A stretch of DNA of 64,000 nucleotides from Cellulomonas sp. P24 (GTDB lineage: Bacteria; Actinomycetota; Actinomycetes; Actinomycetales; Cellulomonadaceae). This document shows positions 7,809-15,945 of this stretch, piece after piece (positions within the stretch are counted from its first letter, which is position 1; each line of letters starts with the position of its first letter). A model generated the notes under the pieces. That model saw only the letters and a program-made list of their open reading frames with translations. It had not been told where the DNA came from and did not search any database. The stretch is from positions 1,116,001-1,180,000 of the forward strand of contig NZ_JAJDFX010000002.1 of the NCBI RefSeq assembly GCF_024704385.1, read 5' to 3'. A program made the position numbers and the translations under genes.

Positions 7809-8729
7809 CTACTTCAGGGCACCGACGGCAAGACCACCGCGCCAGTACCGCTGCATCGAGAGGAACGCGATCACCAGCGGGATGACCGAGACCAAGGAGC
7901 CGACGATGATCAAGCCCCACAGCGAGTGCCCGCCGCCGTTGTTCCCGGAGGCCAGGCCCTGCCACAGCCCGATCCCGACCGTGATCGGGAAGAGGCGGGA
8001 GTTGGAGAGCATCGCGAGCGGCAGGAAGTAGTTGTTCCACGACGCGACGACGGACAGCAGCAGCACCGTGATGAAGGCCGGCCGAAGCTGGGGCAGCGCG
8101 ACCGTGAAGAACGTCCGGAACTCTCCGGCGCCGTCCACGCGGGCCGCGTCGAGCAGCTCGTCCGGCACCGCGTCCGCCGTGTACACCTGCATGAGGTAGA
8201 CACCGAACGGGTTCAGCAGGGACGGCAGGATCACGGCCCAGATCGTGTCGGTGAGGTTGAGGCGGGAGAACAGGACGAAGGTCGGGATCACCAGAGCCGT
8301 GAGCGGCACCATCACCGACCCGAGCAGCAGGGCGAAGAAGAAGTTCCGCCCCCAGATCCGGTACTTGGCGAAGCCGTAGCCCGCCAGGACCGCCAGGGTC
8401 GTGGCTCCGACCCCGCCGGCGACGGCGTAGAACATCGAGTTGCCCAGCCACCGCAGATAGATCCCGCCGTCGTAGGTGAACAGGTCGTGGAGGTTCGCGC
8501 CCAGCGCGAAGGTCTTGTCGAACCACAGCGCCCCCGCAGTCCCGTTGAACAACCCGGTCACGTTCTTGGTGCTCGCCACGAAGAGCCACCAGATCGGCGT
8601 CAGGAAGTAGACGACGAGCGTGCCGAGGAACAGGTACGGGATGATCCGCCGGGCGGGGCGCATCGGTACGCGCCGCTGCGCGGGCCGTGCGCTCGGTGAG
8701 CGACGCGTGGCAATGCGTGCAGTGGTCAT
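7809..8729 (-). CDS. ABC sugar transporter permease, MalG type
   Basis: This 306-residue membrane protein starts at ATG 8729, overlapping the stop of the upstream permease by ATGA. After a basic N-terminus it shows about six membrane segments (PYLFLGTLVVYFLTPIWWLFVAS, FYAVAGGVGATTLAVLAGYG, FFFALLLGSVMVPLTALVI and so on). The EAA loop is DELLDAARVDGAGEFRTFFTVALPQLRP, which contacts the ATPase. It ends QRYWRGGLAVGALK, close to the family ending GLTAGAVKG. It is the second half of the importer for arabinosides. No ATPase gene lies in the cluster, which is usual for actinobacterial carbohydrate importers that share an MsiK-like ATPase. Confidence 0.93.
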   Translation of the reverse strand: MTTARIATRRSPSARPAQRRVPMRPARRIIPYLFLGTLVVYFLTPIWWLFVASTKNVTGLFNGTAGALWFDKTFALGANLHDLFTYDGGIYLRWLGNSMFYAVAGGVGATTLAVLAGYGFAKYRIWGRNFFFALLLGSVMVPLTALVIPTFVLFSRLNLTDTIWAVILPSLLNPFGVYLMQVYTADAVPDELLDAARVDGAGEFRTFFTVALPQLRPAFITVLLLSVVASWNNYFLPLAMLSNSRLFPITVGIGLWQGLASGNNGGGHSLWGLIIVGSLVSVIPLVIAFLSMQRYWRGGLAVGALK

Positions 8730-9691
8730 GAGAGGAAGCTCCCGCGCTTGCGAGTGAAGAAGAGGAACACATACACCGCGATGAACACGACGATGCCGAG
8801 CGCGAAGGAGATCGCCGACGCGTAGTTGAAGTTCGCGTAGGAGAACGCCTGCGTGTACGCGTAGATGTTCGGCGTGAAGTCCGGTGTGATCGTTCCGTTG
8901 GAGACGAGCCGCAGGATCTGTGGCTCGGTGAAGAACTGGAGCGTACCGATCAATGCGAACACCAAGATGAGGACGAGCGCCGAGCTGACCAACGGGATCT
9001 TGATCCTGAACGCGAGCTGCCACGCGTTGGCACCATCGATCCGCGCGGCCTCGTAGATGGAGGTGTCGATTCCCTGGAGAGCCGCGTAGATGATGATCAT
9101 GTAGTAGCCGGCCCACTGCCATACCACGACATTCATGAGACCGCCGAAGACGTGGGACTGACTCAGGAGGAATGGCGCGTGCGCTCCAAAGACGTTGAAG
9201 ATCTGCTGCAGCGGCCCGAAGGTCGGGCTGTAGAGGAATCCCCACATCAACGCACCGATGACCGCCGGTATCGCGTAGGGCAAGAACACCATGAGCCGTG
9301 CGAACCGCGCGAACCTCGTCGTGATCGCGTCGAGCACGAGGGCCACCGCGAGCGAGATGGCCATCTGCACAGGAATCAGGACGACAGCGAACTTCAGCAC
9401 GAACCACACGCCGTTCAGGAACGACGGGTCGGTGAAGGCCTGGGTGTAGTTGCTCAGACCCGCGAAGATCGTCCCGGTCGCCAGCCCTTTGCTGAACAGA
9501 CTCAGATAGAACGCGTAGACGAGCGGGGCGACGAGGAAGAGCAGGTAGATGATGGCGAACGGCGCGATGAAGAGCCACCCGATCGTCGACCGTCTCCGCA
9601 GGCCCGACCCGCGCCCGGAACGGTCGCTGGGCACCCGTGCCGTACGGCCGCGCGGCGACGAGGTCGCCGCGATCACTGATGCGTCTGACAT
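8726..9691 (-). CDS. ABC sugar transporter permease, MalF type
   Basis: This 321-residue protein starts at ATG 9691 behind GGAG. A cytoplasmic N-terminus rich in Arg/Ser precedes the first membrane segment (GWLFIAPFAIIYLLFLVAPLVYAFYLSLF). The EAA motif is TSIYEAARIDGANAWQLAFRIKIPLVSS near residue 215. The fold is the standard six-helix CUT1 permease. It partners with the MalG-type protein encoded immediately downstream (ATGA overlap) and receives sugar from the binding lipoprotein encoded upstream. A strong hairpin separates it from the binding-protein gene, which should lower permease expression relative to the binding protein. Confidence 0.93.
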   Translation of the reverse strand: MSDASVIAATSSPRGRTARVPSDRSGRGSGLRRRSTIGWLFIAPFAIIYLLFLVAPLVYAFYLSLFSKGLATGTIFAGLSNYTQAFTDPSFLNGVWFVLKFAVVLIPVQMAISLAVALVLDAITTRFARFARLMVFLPYAIPAVIGALMWGFLYSPTFGPLQQIFNVFGAHAPFLLSQSHVFGGLMNVVVWQWAGYYMIIIYAALQGIDTSIYEAARIDGANAWQLAFRIKIPLVSSALVLILVFALIGTLQFFTEPQILRLVSNGTITPDFTPNIYAYTQAFSYANFNYASAISFALGIVVFIAVYVFLFFTRKRGSFLS

Positions 9692-9722
9692 CCGCCACTC
9701 CTTCGTGTCTCGGTGGGGGGGG

Positions 9723-9757
9723 ACCTGGTCCCGGGGGTCGCTCCCCCGGGACCAGGT
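9723..9757 (-). terminator. intra-operon attenuator hairpin between binding-protein and permease genes
   Basis: A perfect 15-bp inverted repeat (9723-9737 and 9743-9757, ACCTGGTCCCGGGGG and its complement) with a five-base loop lies in the 94-base gap after the binding-protein gene. A partial terminator or mRNA-stabilising hairpin in this position is typical of binding-protein operons and explains excess binding protein over permease. Confidence 0.8.
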
Positions 9758-9785
9758 CGTGATCGCTCTGAGGTCGGGCCGGGTG

Positions 9786-11159
9786 CTACCCGGTGACCGT
9801 GAAGCCCTGTCCCTTCGCGTACTTCACGATGTTCGCCTGGAGCTCGGTGGCGGCATCGGCTCCACTGATCTGGCCGGCGTTGATCTTGACCAGCTCGGCC
9901 TGCAGCTGGGCGTAGTAGTAGACCTGGATCGGGGAGTACACCATGCCCTTGTACGCGTTCTCAGCCGGGATGTAGACGTCCTTGTTGGCCGTCTCCCCGT
10001 TGAAGAACTCCGACTTGTTGTTGATGAAGGCGTCCGACTTCAGCACCGACTGGTTGAGCGGGAAGATCGTCTGCGACTTCCAGCCGTCCTCGAGCGAGGC
10101 CGGGTCGGCGTACAGCCCCAGGGCGACCTCAGCGGCGAGCTTCTTGTCCGTCGCCTGCGTCGTGACGGCGAAGGCCGACCCGCCCCAGTTGACAGAGACC
10201 GGGTTGGACGTGTCCCACTGCGGAAGTGGCGCGACCGCCCAGACACCCTTCGAGGCGCCCTTGCCGACGCCGGCACCGGTCAGGTACCCCGGCGCCCAGG
10301 CGGCGGACACGTAGGTCGCGTAGTCGCCGTTGACCACCCCGGAGATGTAGTCGGTGGTGAACTGGTCCTTGGTACCGACGAGTCCCTTCTTGACAAGACC
10401 GGCCCAGTAGTCCAGGACGTCCTTCGACCCCTGGTCGTCGAGCTTCACCGTGAGCTTCTTCGGGTTGCTCAGGTCGTAGCCGAACGGCACGGCGCCCTTC
10501 TGGATCTGGAGCGCCATCACCTCGGCGGGCACGTTGGACCCGAGGTCACCGAACACCGGACCGCCGGCATCCTTGACCTTCTGGGCGTCGGCCTCGTACT
10601 CGGCCCAGGTGGTCGGCGGTGTCGTGATGCCGTACTTGGTGAACACGTCGGTGCGGTAGATGAGCGCCATCGGACCGCCGTCGATCGGGGCCGCATACAC
10701 CGCGCTGCCCTGCGAGACGTCCTTCCACGCCCCGGCGGAGAAGTTGCTCTTGACCTTGTCCGCCCCGTACTTGCTGATGTCCACGAGGGCGTTCTGGATC
10801 TCGTAGCTCGCGAGGTGGTCGGCCTCGAGCATCACGACGTCCGGGAGCCCCTTGCCGGCGGAGATGGCCGTCTGGACCTTCGTGTACTCGTCGTTGCCCT
10901 GACCGGCGTTGGTCCAGCACACCTGGACGTCGGTATGGGCCTTGTTGAAGTTGTCGACGACCGTCGCCATGTTCGGGTACCAGGCCCAGACGGAGACCTG
11001 GGGCGCGTCGTTCATCATCTTGTTGGTGCAGTTCGTCAGCTTCGGGCTCGTTCCCGCGGCCTCGGTGCCCGACGTGGACCCTCCGCCGCCGCTGCATGCG
11101 GCGAGCCCAGCTGCGATCGCGACAGCGGAGAAAGCCGCTGCGACACGTGACTTCTTCAC
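9786..11159 (-). CDS. ABC transporter sugar-binding lipoprotein, family 1
   Basis: This 457-residue exported lipoprotein starts at GTG 11159. The signal peptide is MKKSRVAAAFSAVAIAAGLAAC with lipobox LAAC, so Cys22 would be lipidated, followed by a Gly/Ser linker. The mature protein has the family-1 features VDNFNKAHTDVQVCWTNAG, LPDVVMLEADHL, the tail of cluster-1 binding proteins (WAVAPLPQW, AFAVTTQATDKKLAAEVALGLY) and aromatic residues that may stack on sugar. It captures arabinose-containing oligosaccharides outside the membrane; the substrate is inferred from the GH51 gene in the operon. Transcription probably starts near 11397, giving a leader of about 240 bases. Confidence 0.92.
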   Translation of the reverse strand: MKKSRVAAAFSAVAIAAGLAACSGGGGSTSGTEAAGTSPKLTNCTNKMMNDAPQVSVWAWYPNMATVVDNFNKAHTDVQVCWTNAGQGNDEYTKVQTAISAGKGLPDVVMLEADHLASYEIQNALVDISKYGADKVKSNFSAGAWKDVSQGSAVYAAPIDGGPMALIYRTDVFTKYGITTPPTTWAEYEADAQKVKDAGGPVFGDLGSNVPAEVMALQIQKGAVPFGYDLSNPKKLTVKLDDQGSKDVLDYWAGLVKKGLVGTKDQFTTDYISGVVNGDYATYVSAAWAPGYLTGAGVGKGASKGVWAVAPLPQWDTSNPVSVNWGGSAFAVTTQATDKKLAAEVALGLYADPASLEDGWKSQTIFPLNQSVLKSDAFINNKSEFFNGETANKDVYIPAENAYKGMVYSPIQVYYYAQLQAELVKINAGQISGADAATELQANIVKYAKGQGFTVTG

Positions 11160-11465
11160 AGTGATCCCTTCGATCGGACTTCATTGTCTGAACGTCGTGC
11201 AATCGACCGTGCGACTCGCGAGCATCTCGGCACGACGGCACGGCAGCATCGCGCGCCGTCGTGGCGCGCATTCTGCGCACATAGAACCCGCGCCGACCAC
11301 AATGGCTGGCGCGCGCGACTCATCCCTTCTCGGATCAGGTCGACGAACGATCAGGTCCCGGTCAGGGACTCATTTCTCGTTCGCGTCTACATCGTTGTAA
11401 ATGACGATACCCAGACGGTTTCTGAGATGTCAAGAGCGGAACCCCTCGGCGCGCAGGAGAATGTG
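11160..11465 (-). promoter_or_regulatory. promoter region and long leader of the arabinoside operon
   Basis: 306 bases between the LacI gene and the binding-protein gene. A good minus-strand promoter is visible: TTGACA (11428-11433 read in complement), an 18-base spacer and TATCGT (11404-11409). The predicted start is near 11397, inside the operator at 11386-11401. The remaining 230 or so bases form an untranslated leader with no recognised riboswitch. Confidence 0.65.
11386..11401 (-). promoter_or_regulatory. LacI-type operator O1 of the arabinoside operon
   Basis: Read on the minus strand this is TTTACAACGATGTAGA. It matches the operator before the LacI gene (12549-12564) at 15 of 16 positions and is close to the palindrome TTTACAACGTTGTAAA. 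It lies directly after the predicted -10 box, where bound repressor would block transcription. Confidence 0.75.
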
Positions 11466-12485
11466 TTACGGAACAGTAACGGTCGTCGACTCTCGCTGAA
11501 TCAGACGGAATTCGGCCTTGATCTCGCGCGGTGGAATGCTCTCCTCCGCACCGTTGATGCGTTCCACGAGAAGTCGCACGGCCGTCTCCGCGATCTCCTC
11601 GCGCCCGGGGTCGATCGTCGACAACGTCGGGAGCGAGTACCGAGTCTCCTCGATGTTGTCGAACCCGATCACCGCGACGTCGTCAGGTATTCGCAGACCG
11701 GCTTCCTGCATCACGCGCATCGCACCGAGCGCGATCGCGTCGTTGAACGCCACGACCGCGTCGAACTCGACACCGGACGCCAGCACCCTGCGCATCGCCT
11801 CGGCGCCGTCGCGTCGATGCCAGGAACCGACGTTCACGACGAGCGCAGGGTCGTGGCGAAGCCCGGCAGCGTCGAACGCCTGCCGGAACCCGGTCAGCCG
11901 CAACCCGGCCGAGCCGATGACCTCGTTGTCATGGGCGCCGAACGCGAGGATCCGCTTGCGTCCGATCGAGAGCATGTGCTCGGCCGCCGCACGCGCGGCT
12001 GCGACGTTCTTCATGGTGACGTGGTCCGCCGGCCCACCGAAGATCCGTTCACCCAGGAGAACGAGTGGCGTCGGGATGTCCAGGAGGTCGGCGTCCTCCT
12101 GCCCGAGAGCGAGGACGCTGTAGAGGATCCCGTCCACCATCCGCATCCGCGGCCCTCGGACGATCTCGAGCTCCCGCTCACGATCCCCGTCGCTCTGAAC
12201 GATCATCACGACCAGGTCACGCTTCGCCGCGGCCGTCATGACCGAGTCCGCCAGCTCGGCGAAGTAGACGTTCCGGAGGTCCGGGATGATGAGGCTGATG
12301 GCGCCCGTGCGACCGGACCGGAGCCCGCGCGCCGAGAGGTTCGGCTGATAGCCGAGGGTCTCGATCGCCTCGAGCACGCGCCGGCGAGTGTCCTCGCGGA
12401 TGTGCGGGTAGTCGTTGATGACGTTGGAGACGGTCTTGATCGAGACACCGGCGGCTTGCGCGACGGTGCGCATCGTGGCGGCCAC
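11466..12485 (-). CDS. LacI-family repressor of the arabinoside operon
   Basis: This 339-residue protein, if started at GTG 12485 after GCGAGG; ATG 12473 is the alternative. HTH: MRTVAQAAGVSIKTVSNVINDYPHI, hinge helix NLSARGLRSGRTG, then a full ligand domain (ISLIIPDLRNVYFAELADSVM, DGILYSVLALGQ, PLVLLGERIFGG, RILAFGAHDNEV, AVVAFNDAIALGAMRVM, VAVIGFDNIEETRYSLPTLSTIDPG). Length and motifs are complete, so it should be functional. It stands upstream of the binding-protein gene in the same orientation. The same 16-bp motif occurs at its own promoter and at that of the operon, so it very probably represses both and is released by an arabino-oligosaccharide or arabinose. Confidence 0.92.
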   Translation of the reverse strand: MAATMRTVAQAAGVSIKTVSNVINDYPHIREDTRRRVLEAIETLGYQPNLSARGLRSGRTGAISLIIPDLRNVYFAELADSVMTAAAKRDLVVMIVQSDGDRERELEIVRGPRMRMVDGILYSVLALGQEDADLLDIPTPLVLLGERIFGGPADHVTMKNVAAARAAAEHMLSIGRKRILAFGAHDNEVIGSAGLRLTGFRQAFDAAGLRHDPALVVNVGSWHRRDGAEAMRRVLASGVEFDAVVAFNDAIALGAMRVMQEAGLRIPDDVAVIGFDNIEETRYSLPTLSTIDPGREEIAETAVRLLVERINGAEESIPPREIKAEFRLIQRESTTVTVP

Positions 12486-12546
12486 AGCACCTCGCTCTCG
12501 ACTCGTCGATGCTCGTGCGACGCAGGCTCCTGTGCCGCGACGCCGC

Positions 12547-12576
12547 ACTTTACAACGATGGAGAAGCAGAGAGCAA
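12547..12576 (-). promoter_or_regulatory. promoter of the arabinoside LacI gene
   Basis: Read on the minus strand: TTGCTC (12571-12576), 18-base spacer, TAAAGT (12547-12552). The operator O2 (12549-12564) covers the -10 box and part of the spacer, which fits autorepression. Confidence 0.55.
12549..12564 (+). promoter_or_regulatory. LacI-type operator O2, autoregulatory
   Basis: TTTACAACGATGGAGA, 15 of 16 identical to the minus-strand reading of 11386-11401. It lies 64 bases upstream of the chosen LacI start and overlaps its predicted -10 box. Confidence 0.75.
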
Positions 12577-12587
12577 GGGTGACCTCA

Positions 12588-12631
12588 CCGACGATGCCCG
12601 GGCCGCATCGATGCGGTCCGGGCGTCGTCGG
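12588..12631. terminator. 44-base near-perfect palindrome after the enolase gene
   Basis: The two 22-base halves (12588-12609, 12610-12631) pair with two mismatches. In plus-strand RNA those would be G-U pairs; in minus-strand RNA they are A-C mismatches. It lies 23 bases downstream of the enolase stop and is most likely its terminator. Confidence 0.65.
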
Positions 12632-12653
12632 CCGGGTCAGCGCGGACGCGCGG

Positions 12654-13931
12654 TCATCCGCGGTCCGCGAGCCCGAACGGCAGCGGGTAGCCCGCTGCGA
12701 TCTCGAGGAGTCGGTTGTACTTCGCGACCCGCTCGCCACGCGCCGGCGCACCGGACTTCAGCTGACCGCAACCGGTCGCGACCGTGAGGTCGGCGATGAA
12801 GCTGTCGGACGTCTCGCCCGAGCGGTGCGAGACCATCTGCGTGTAGCCGGCCTCACGGCACAGCCGCATCGCCTCGAGGGTCTCGGACACCGAGCCGATC
12901 TGGTTCAGCTTGATGAGGGCCGAGTTCCCCACGTGGCGGGAGATGGCCTCGGTGATGATCGCCGGGTTGGTCACGAAGATGTCGTCGCCGACGATCTGCG
13001 TCGTCCCGCCGAGGCGCGCGGTCAGGGCCTCCCACCCGCCCCAGTCCCCCTCGGCGAGACCGTCCTCGATCGACCAGACCGGGTAGTCGCGCACCATCGC
13101 GGCGTAGCGCTCGATCATGTCGCTGCTGGTGAGGGTCTCGCCGGCGACGTGGTAGGCGCCGTCGCGGTAGAACTCGCTCGCGGCGGGGTCGAGGGCGATC
13201 GCGACACCCGTCGGCCCCGGGGTGTACCCGGCGCCCTCGATGGCCTGGACGAGGAGGGCGAGGACGTCCTCGGGTCGGGTGATGTTAGGCGCGAAGCCGC
13301 CCTCGTCGCCGAGCCCGGTGGCGAAGCCGGCCGCCTGAAGCAGTCCGCGCAGCGTGGCGTACACGGCAGCGCCGGCACGCACGGCCTCCGGCAGGGACGG
13401 CGCACCGATCGGCGCGATCATGAACTCCTGGAAGTCCAGCGAGTTCGGCGCGTGCGCCCCACCGTTGAGCACGTTGAAGTGCGGGACCGGCAGGCGCGGC
13501 GCGACGCCGTCCGGCGTCAGGTACGTGAACAGCTCTCCGCCGACGGACAGCGCCCGGGCGAGCGCCATCGAGACGCCGACGATCGCGTTCGCGCCGAGCC
13601 TCGCCTTGGTGGCCGTCCCGTCGGCCTCGATCATCGCCTGGTCGACCTCCGCGAGGCTGCTCCACGCGCGCGAGCGGAGCAGCTCGCTCAGCTCGCCGTT
13701 GACGTGGCCGACCGCGCCGGTGACCCCCTTGCCGCCGTACCGCGAGAGGTCGCCGTCCCGGAGCTCGACGGCCTCGCGGCTGCCGGTCGACGCGCCGGAG
13801 GGGACGCCCGCACGCCCCGTCGCACCGGAGTCGAGGCCGAGGTCGACCTGCAGGGTGGGGTTGCCGCGCGAGTCGAGGATCTCGAGCGCGGTCAGGTGGG
13901 TGAGGGTGAAGGTCGAACCGTTCGTCGCCAT
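12654..13931 (-). CDS. eno: enolase (phosphopyruvate hydratase), probably a paralogue
   Basis: A 425-residue protein starting at ATG 13931 after GAAGGGACG. It converts 2-phosphoglycerate to phosphoenolpyruvate in glycolysis. The enolase landmarks are present: ALEILDSRGNPTLQVDL, SGASTGSREAVELRDGD, LGANAIVGVSMALARA, FNVLNGGAHA, GDEGGFAPN (catalytic Glu), DDIFVTN (metal Asp), LIKLNQIGSVSET (catalytic Lys) and SHRSGETSDSFIADL, then LKSGAPARGERVAKYNRLLEI. The last signature differs from the usual SGETEDTTIADL. The gene is not next to the cell-division and ppx genes that normally accompany the housekeeping actinobacterial enolase, so this may be a second copy. It is followed by a palindromic terminator. 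Confidence 0.93.
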   Translation of the reverse strand: MATNGSTFTLTHLTALEILDSRGNPTLQVDLGLDSGATGRAGVPSGASTGSREAVELRDGDLSRYGGKGVTGAVGHVNGELSELLRSRAWSSLAEVDQAMIEADGTATKARLGANAIVGVSMALARALSVGGELFTYLTPDGVAPRLPVPHFNVLNGGAHAPNSLDFQEFMIAPIGAPSLPEAVRAGAAVYATLRGLLQAAGFATGLGDEGGFAPNITRPEDVLALLVQAIEGAGYTPGPTGVAIALDPAASEFYRDGAYHVAGETLTSSDMIERYAAMVRDYPVWSIEDGLAEGDWGGWEALTARLGGTTQIVGDDIFVTNPAIITEAISRHVGNSALIKLNQIGSVSETLEAMRLCREAGYTQMVSHRSGETSDSFIADLTVATGCGQLKSGAPARGERVAKYNRLLEIAAGYPLPFGLADRG

Positions 13932-14334
13932 GAGGCGTCCCTTCTCGTCAGGCCATCCGCCCTGGATGGCGCTGGACCACGAGACGTCCAGACGGCTGGA
14001 CATGGGGACTGCCCCGGCATCACGGCAGTCTCCACCCTCGTGGAGAACCAGGGACTGTTGGCGGCTTCGATGCCGCGGTTGAAGGCGAGCCCCACCGCCG
14101 TGATGGCCTCACTCTAGCCACGCACGCCGCACCGGCGCCGGGCCGGAGGTCCTCCGGCCTACCGCGGCCGACCTGCGACGACGAGCACAGCCGCCAGTCC
14201 CGACCGGCGGGCGTTCACCACGCCGTCCGCTGGTCGTCGCCTGCCGTTGGTGGTACCTGCATGGCACACATGGCACGGTCGTCGAGTCTGGGACTTTGGT
14301 CCCAGTTCCGTGTCTACCAGCTGAGGAGCTCCTT
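13932..14334. other. 403-base divergent intergenic region between enolase and phosphoesterase
   Basis: No gene was recognised here. It contains a 19-base palindrome (14141-14159, GGCCGGAGG, T, CCTCCGGCC) and the GGGACTTTGGTCCC box described separately. It must hold the promoters of the enolase and the phosphoesterase, but I could not place the enolase promoter. Confidence 0.5.
14288..14305 (+). promoter_or_regulatory. perfect 7-bp inverted repeat resembling a DevR/DosR box
   Basis: CTGGGACTTTGGTCCCAG. The core GGGACTTTGGTCCC differs from the DevR (DosR) consensus core GGGACTWWAGTCCC at one base. It lies 29 bases before the GTG start of the secreted phosphoesterase gene. It could instead be a simple hairpin in the leader. 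Confidence 0.4.
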
Positions 14335-15897
14335 GTGACGCGCACCCGCCATCGACTGGCACCCGCCCTCGTCGCCGCCGCGACCGTCGTGATCGCCGCC
14401 TCGTCCGTCGCCTCCGCCTCCGCGTCGGAGCACCGCGACGACCACCGGCCCCCGACGACGTCCAGCACCGCGACGCCGATCAAGCACCTGGTCGTCATCT
14501 ACCAGGAGAACGTCTCGTTCGACCACTACTTCGCGACCTACCCGACCGCCGCCAACCCGGCCGGCGAGCCCCGGTTCACTGCCGCGCCGAACACCCCGAC
14601 CGTCAACGGGCTGACCGCGTCGCTGCTCGGCTCGTCGAACCCGAACTCCGTCGCCCCGTTCCGCCTCGGCCGCGACCAGGCGCAGACCTGCGACCAGGAC
14701 CACTCCTACACGGACGAGCAGAAGGCCTTCGACTCCGGCCTGATGGACAAGTTCGTCGAGACGGTCGGACGCGGGTCCGCCGCGTGCGCCGACTACGGCA
14801 AGGGCAAGGGTCTGGTCATGGGCTACTACGACGGCAACACCGTCACCGCCATGTGGAACTACGCCCAGCACTTCGCGATGAGCGACAACTCGTACGGCAC
14901 GACCTTCGGCCCGTCCACCCCGGGCGCCCTCAACCTCGTCTCGGGCCAGACCCACGGGTTCGCCCAGACCTCCCCCGCGGTGACGACCAACGGCTCGATC
15001 ATCGGCGACCCGCAGCCGGCCGGCGACGTGTGCGACTCGCGTGACGTCACGACGTCGACCGACACGAAGAACAAGAACGTCGGCGACCTCCTCAACGCGA
15101 AGAACGTGAGCTGGGGCTGGTTCCAGGGCGGGTTCGCCGACTGCACCTCGAAGCACACCGACGTCGGCGGGGTGACGAGCACCGACTACATCGCGCACCA
15201 CGAGCCGTTCCAGTACTTCCCGAGCACCGCCAACCTGACCCACACGCGCCCCGCCTCGGTCGCTGAGATCGGCCACGCCGGACCGGCGAACCACCAGTAC
15301 GACCTCACCGACTTCTGGGCGGCCGTCGACGCGAAGTCCATGCCGGCCGTCAGCTTCCTCAAGGCCGCCGCGTACCAGGACGGCCACGCCGGCTACTCGA
15401 CGCCGCTCGACGAGCAGACGTTCCTCGTCGACACGATCAACCGCCTGCAGAAGTCGCCCGACTGGAGGAGCACGGCCGTCGTCATCGCGTACGACGACAG
15501 CGACGGCTGGTACGACCACCAGATGAGCCCGATCGTCGACCAGTCCACGGACACCGCTCACGACGCCCTCATGGCCGGTGGGACCTGCGGCACGAGCACC
15601 GACCACGTGGCCGGTGGCTACCTCGACCGGTGCGGCTACGGCCCGCGCCTGCCGCTCATGGTCATCTCGCCCTACGCCAAGGCGAACTTCGTGGACCACA
15701 CCGTGACCGACCAGTCGTCGATCCTGAAGTTCATCGAGGACAACTGGAAGACGGGGCGCATCGGCAACTTCTCGTTCGACGAGAAGGCGGGCTCGCTCGA
15801 CTCGATGTTCTCGTTCTCCGACGAGGGCCGGAACGACGGCCGGCACGCCCGGACGCTCATCCTGAACCCCACGACCGGTCAGCCGGCGAAGGCCTGA
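14335..15897 (+). CDS. secreted phosphoesterase of the phospholipase C / acid phosphatase family
   Basis: This 520-residue exported protein starts at GTG 14335 with GAGGAG six bases upstream. A signal peptide (RTRHRLAPALVAAATVVIAASSVASASAS) is followed by the phosphoesterase fold. Metal and substrate motifs of this family are visible: HLVVIYQENVSFDHYFATYP near residue 45, DNSYGTTFGPSTPGALNL, FLKAAAYQDGHAGYSTPLDEQTF and VVIAYDDSDGWYDHQMSPI, then LPLMVISPYAKANFVDH. It hydrolyses phosphate esters outside the cell; phospholipid or phosphomonoester preference cannot be told. There is no membrane anchor. It ends with a strong terminator. Confidence 0.88.
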   Translation: MTRTRHRLAPALVAAATVVIAASSVASASASEHRDDHRPPTTSSTATPIKHLVVIYQENVSFDHYFATYPTAANPAGEPRFTAAPNTPTVNGLTASLLGSSNPNSVAPFRLGRDQAQTCDQDHSYTDEQKAFDSGLMDKFVETVGRGSAACADYGKGKGLVMGYYDGNTVTAMWNYAQHFAMSDNSYGTTFGPSTPGALNLVSGQTHGFAQTSPAVTTNGSIIGDPQPAGDVCDSRDVTTSTDTKNKNVGDLLNAKNVSWGWFQGGFADCTSKHTDVGGVTSTDYIAHHEPFQYFPSTANLTHTRPASVAEIGHAGPANHQYDLTDFWAAVDAKSMPAVSFLKAAAYQDGHAGYSTPLDEQTFLVDTINRLQKSPDWRSTAVVIAYDDSDGWYDHQMSPIVDQSTDTAHDALMAGGTCGTSTDHVAGGYLDRCGYGPRLPLMVISPYAKANFVDHTVTDQSSILKFIEDNWKTGRIGNFSFDEKAGSLDSMFSFSDEGRNDGRHARTLILNPTTGQPAKA

Positions 15898-15899
15898 CC

Positions 15900-15942
15900 C
15901 CTCGCGGGCTCGGGTGCGGGAGGTCGCCCCGAGCCCGCGAGG
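15900..15942 (+). terminator. terminator of the phosphoesterase gene
   Basis: A perfect 15-bp stem, CCTCGCGGGCTCGGG (15900-15914) with its complement at 15928-15942 and a 13-base loop, starts two bases after the stop codon. Confidence 0.8.
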
Positions 15943-15945
15943 ACC

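Noticed and set aside
11156-11323. 55-codon open frame in the arabinoside leader whose stop overlaps the binding-protein GTG
   Set aside because: Its codon choice (AGA, CGA, CTA, TCA) is unlike genes here, the product is Arg/Cys-rich with no pattern, and the ribosome site touches the ATG without spacing. Probably chance.
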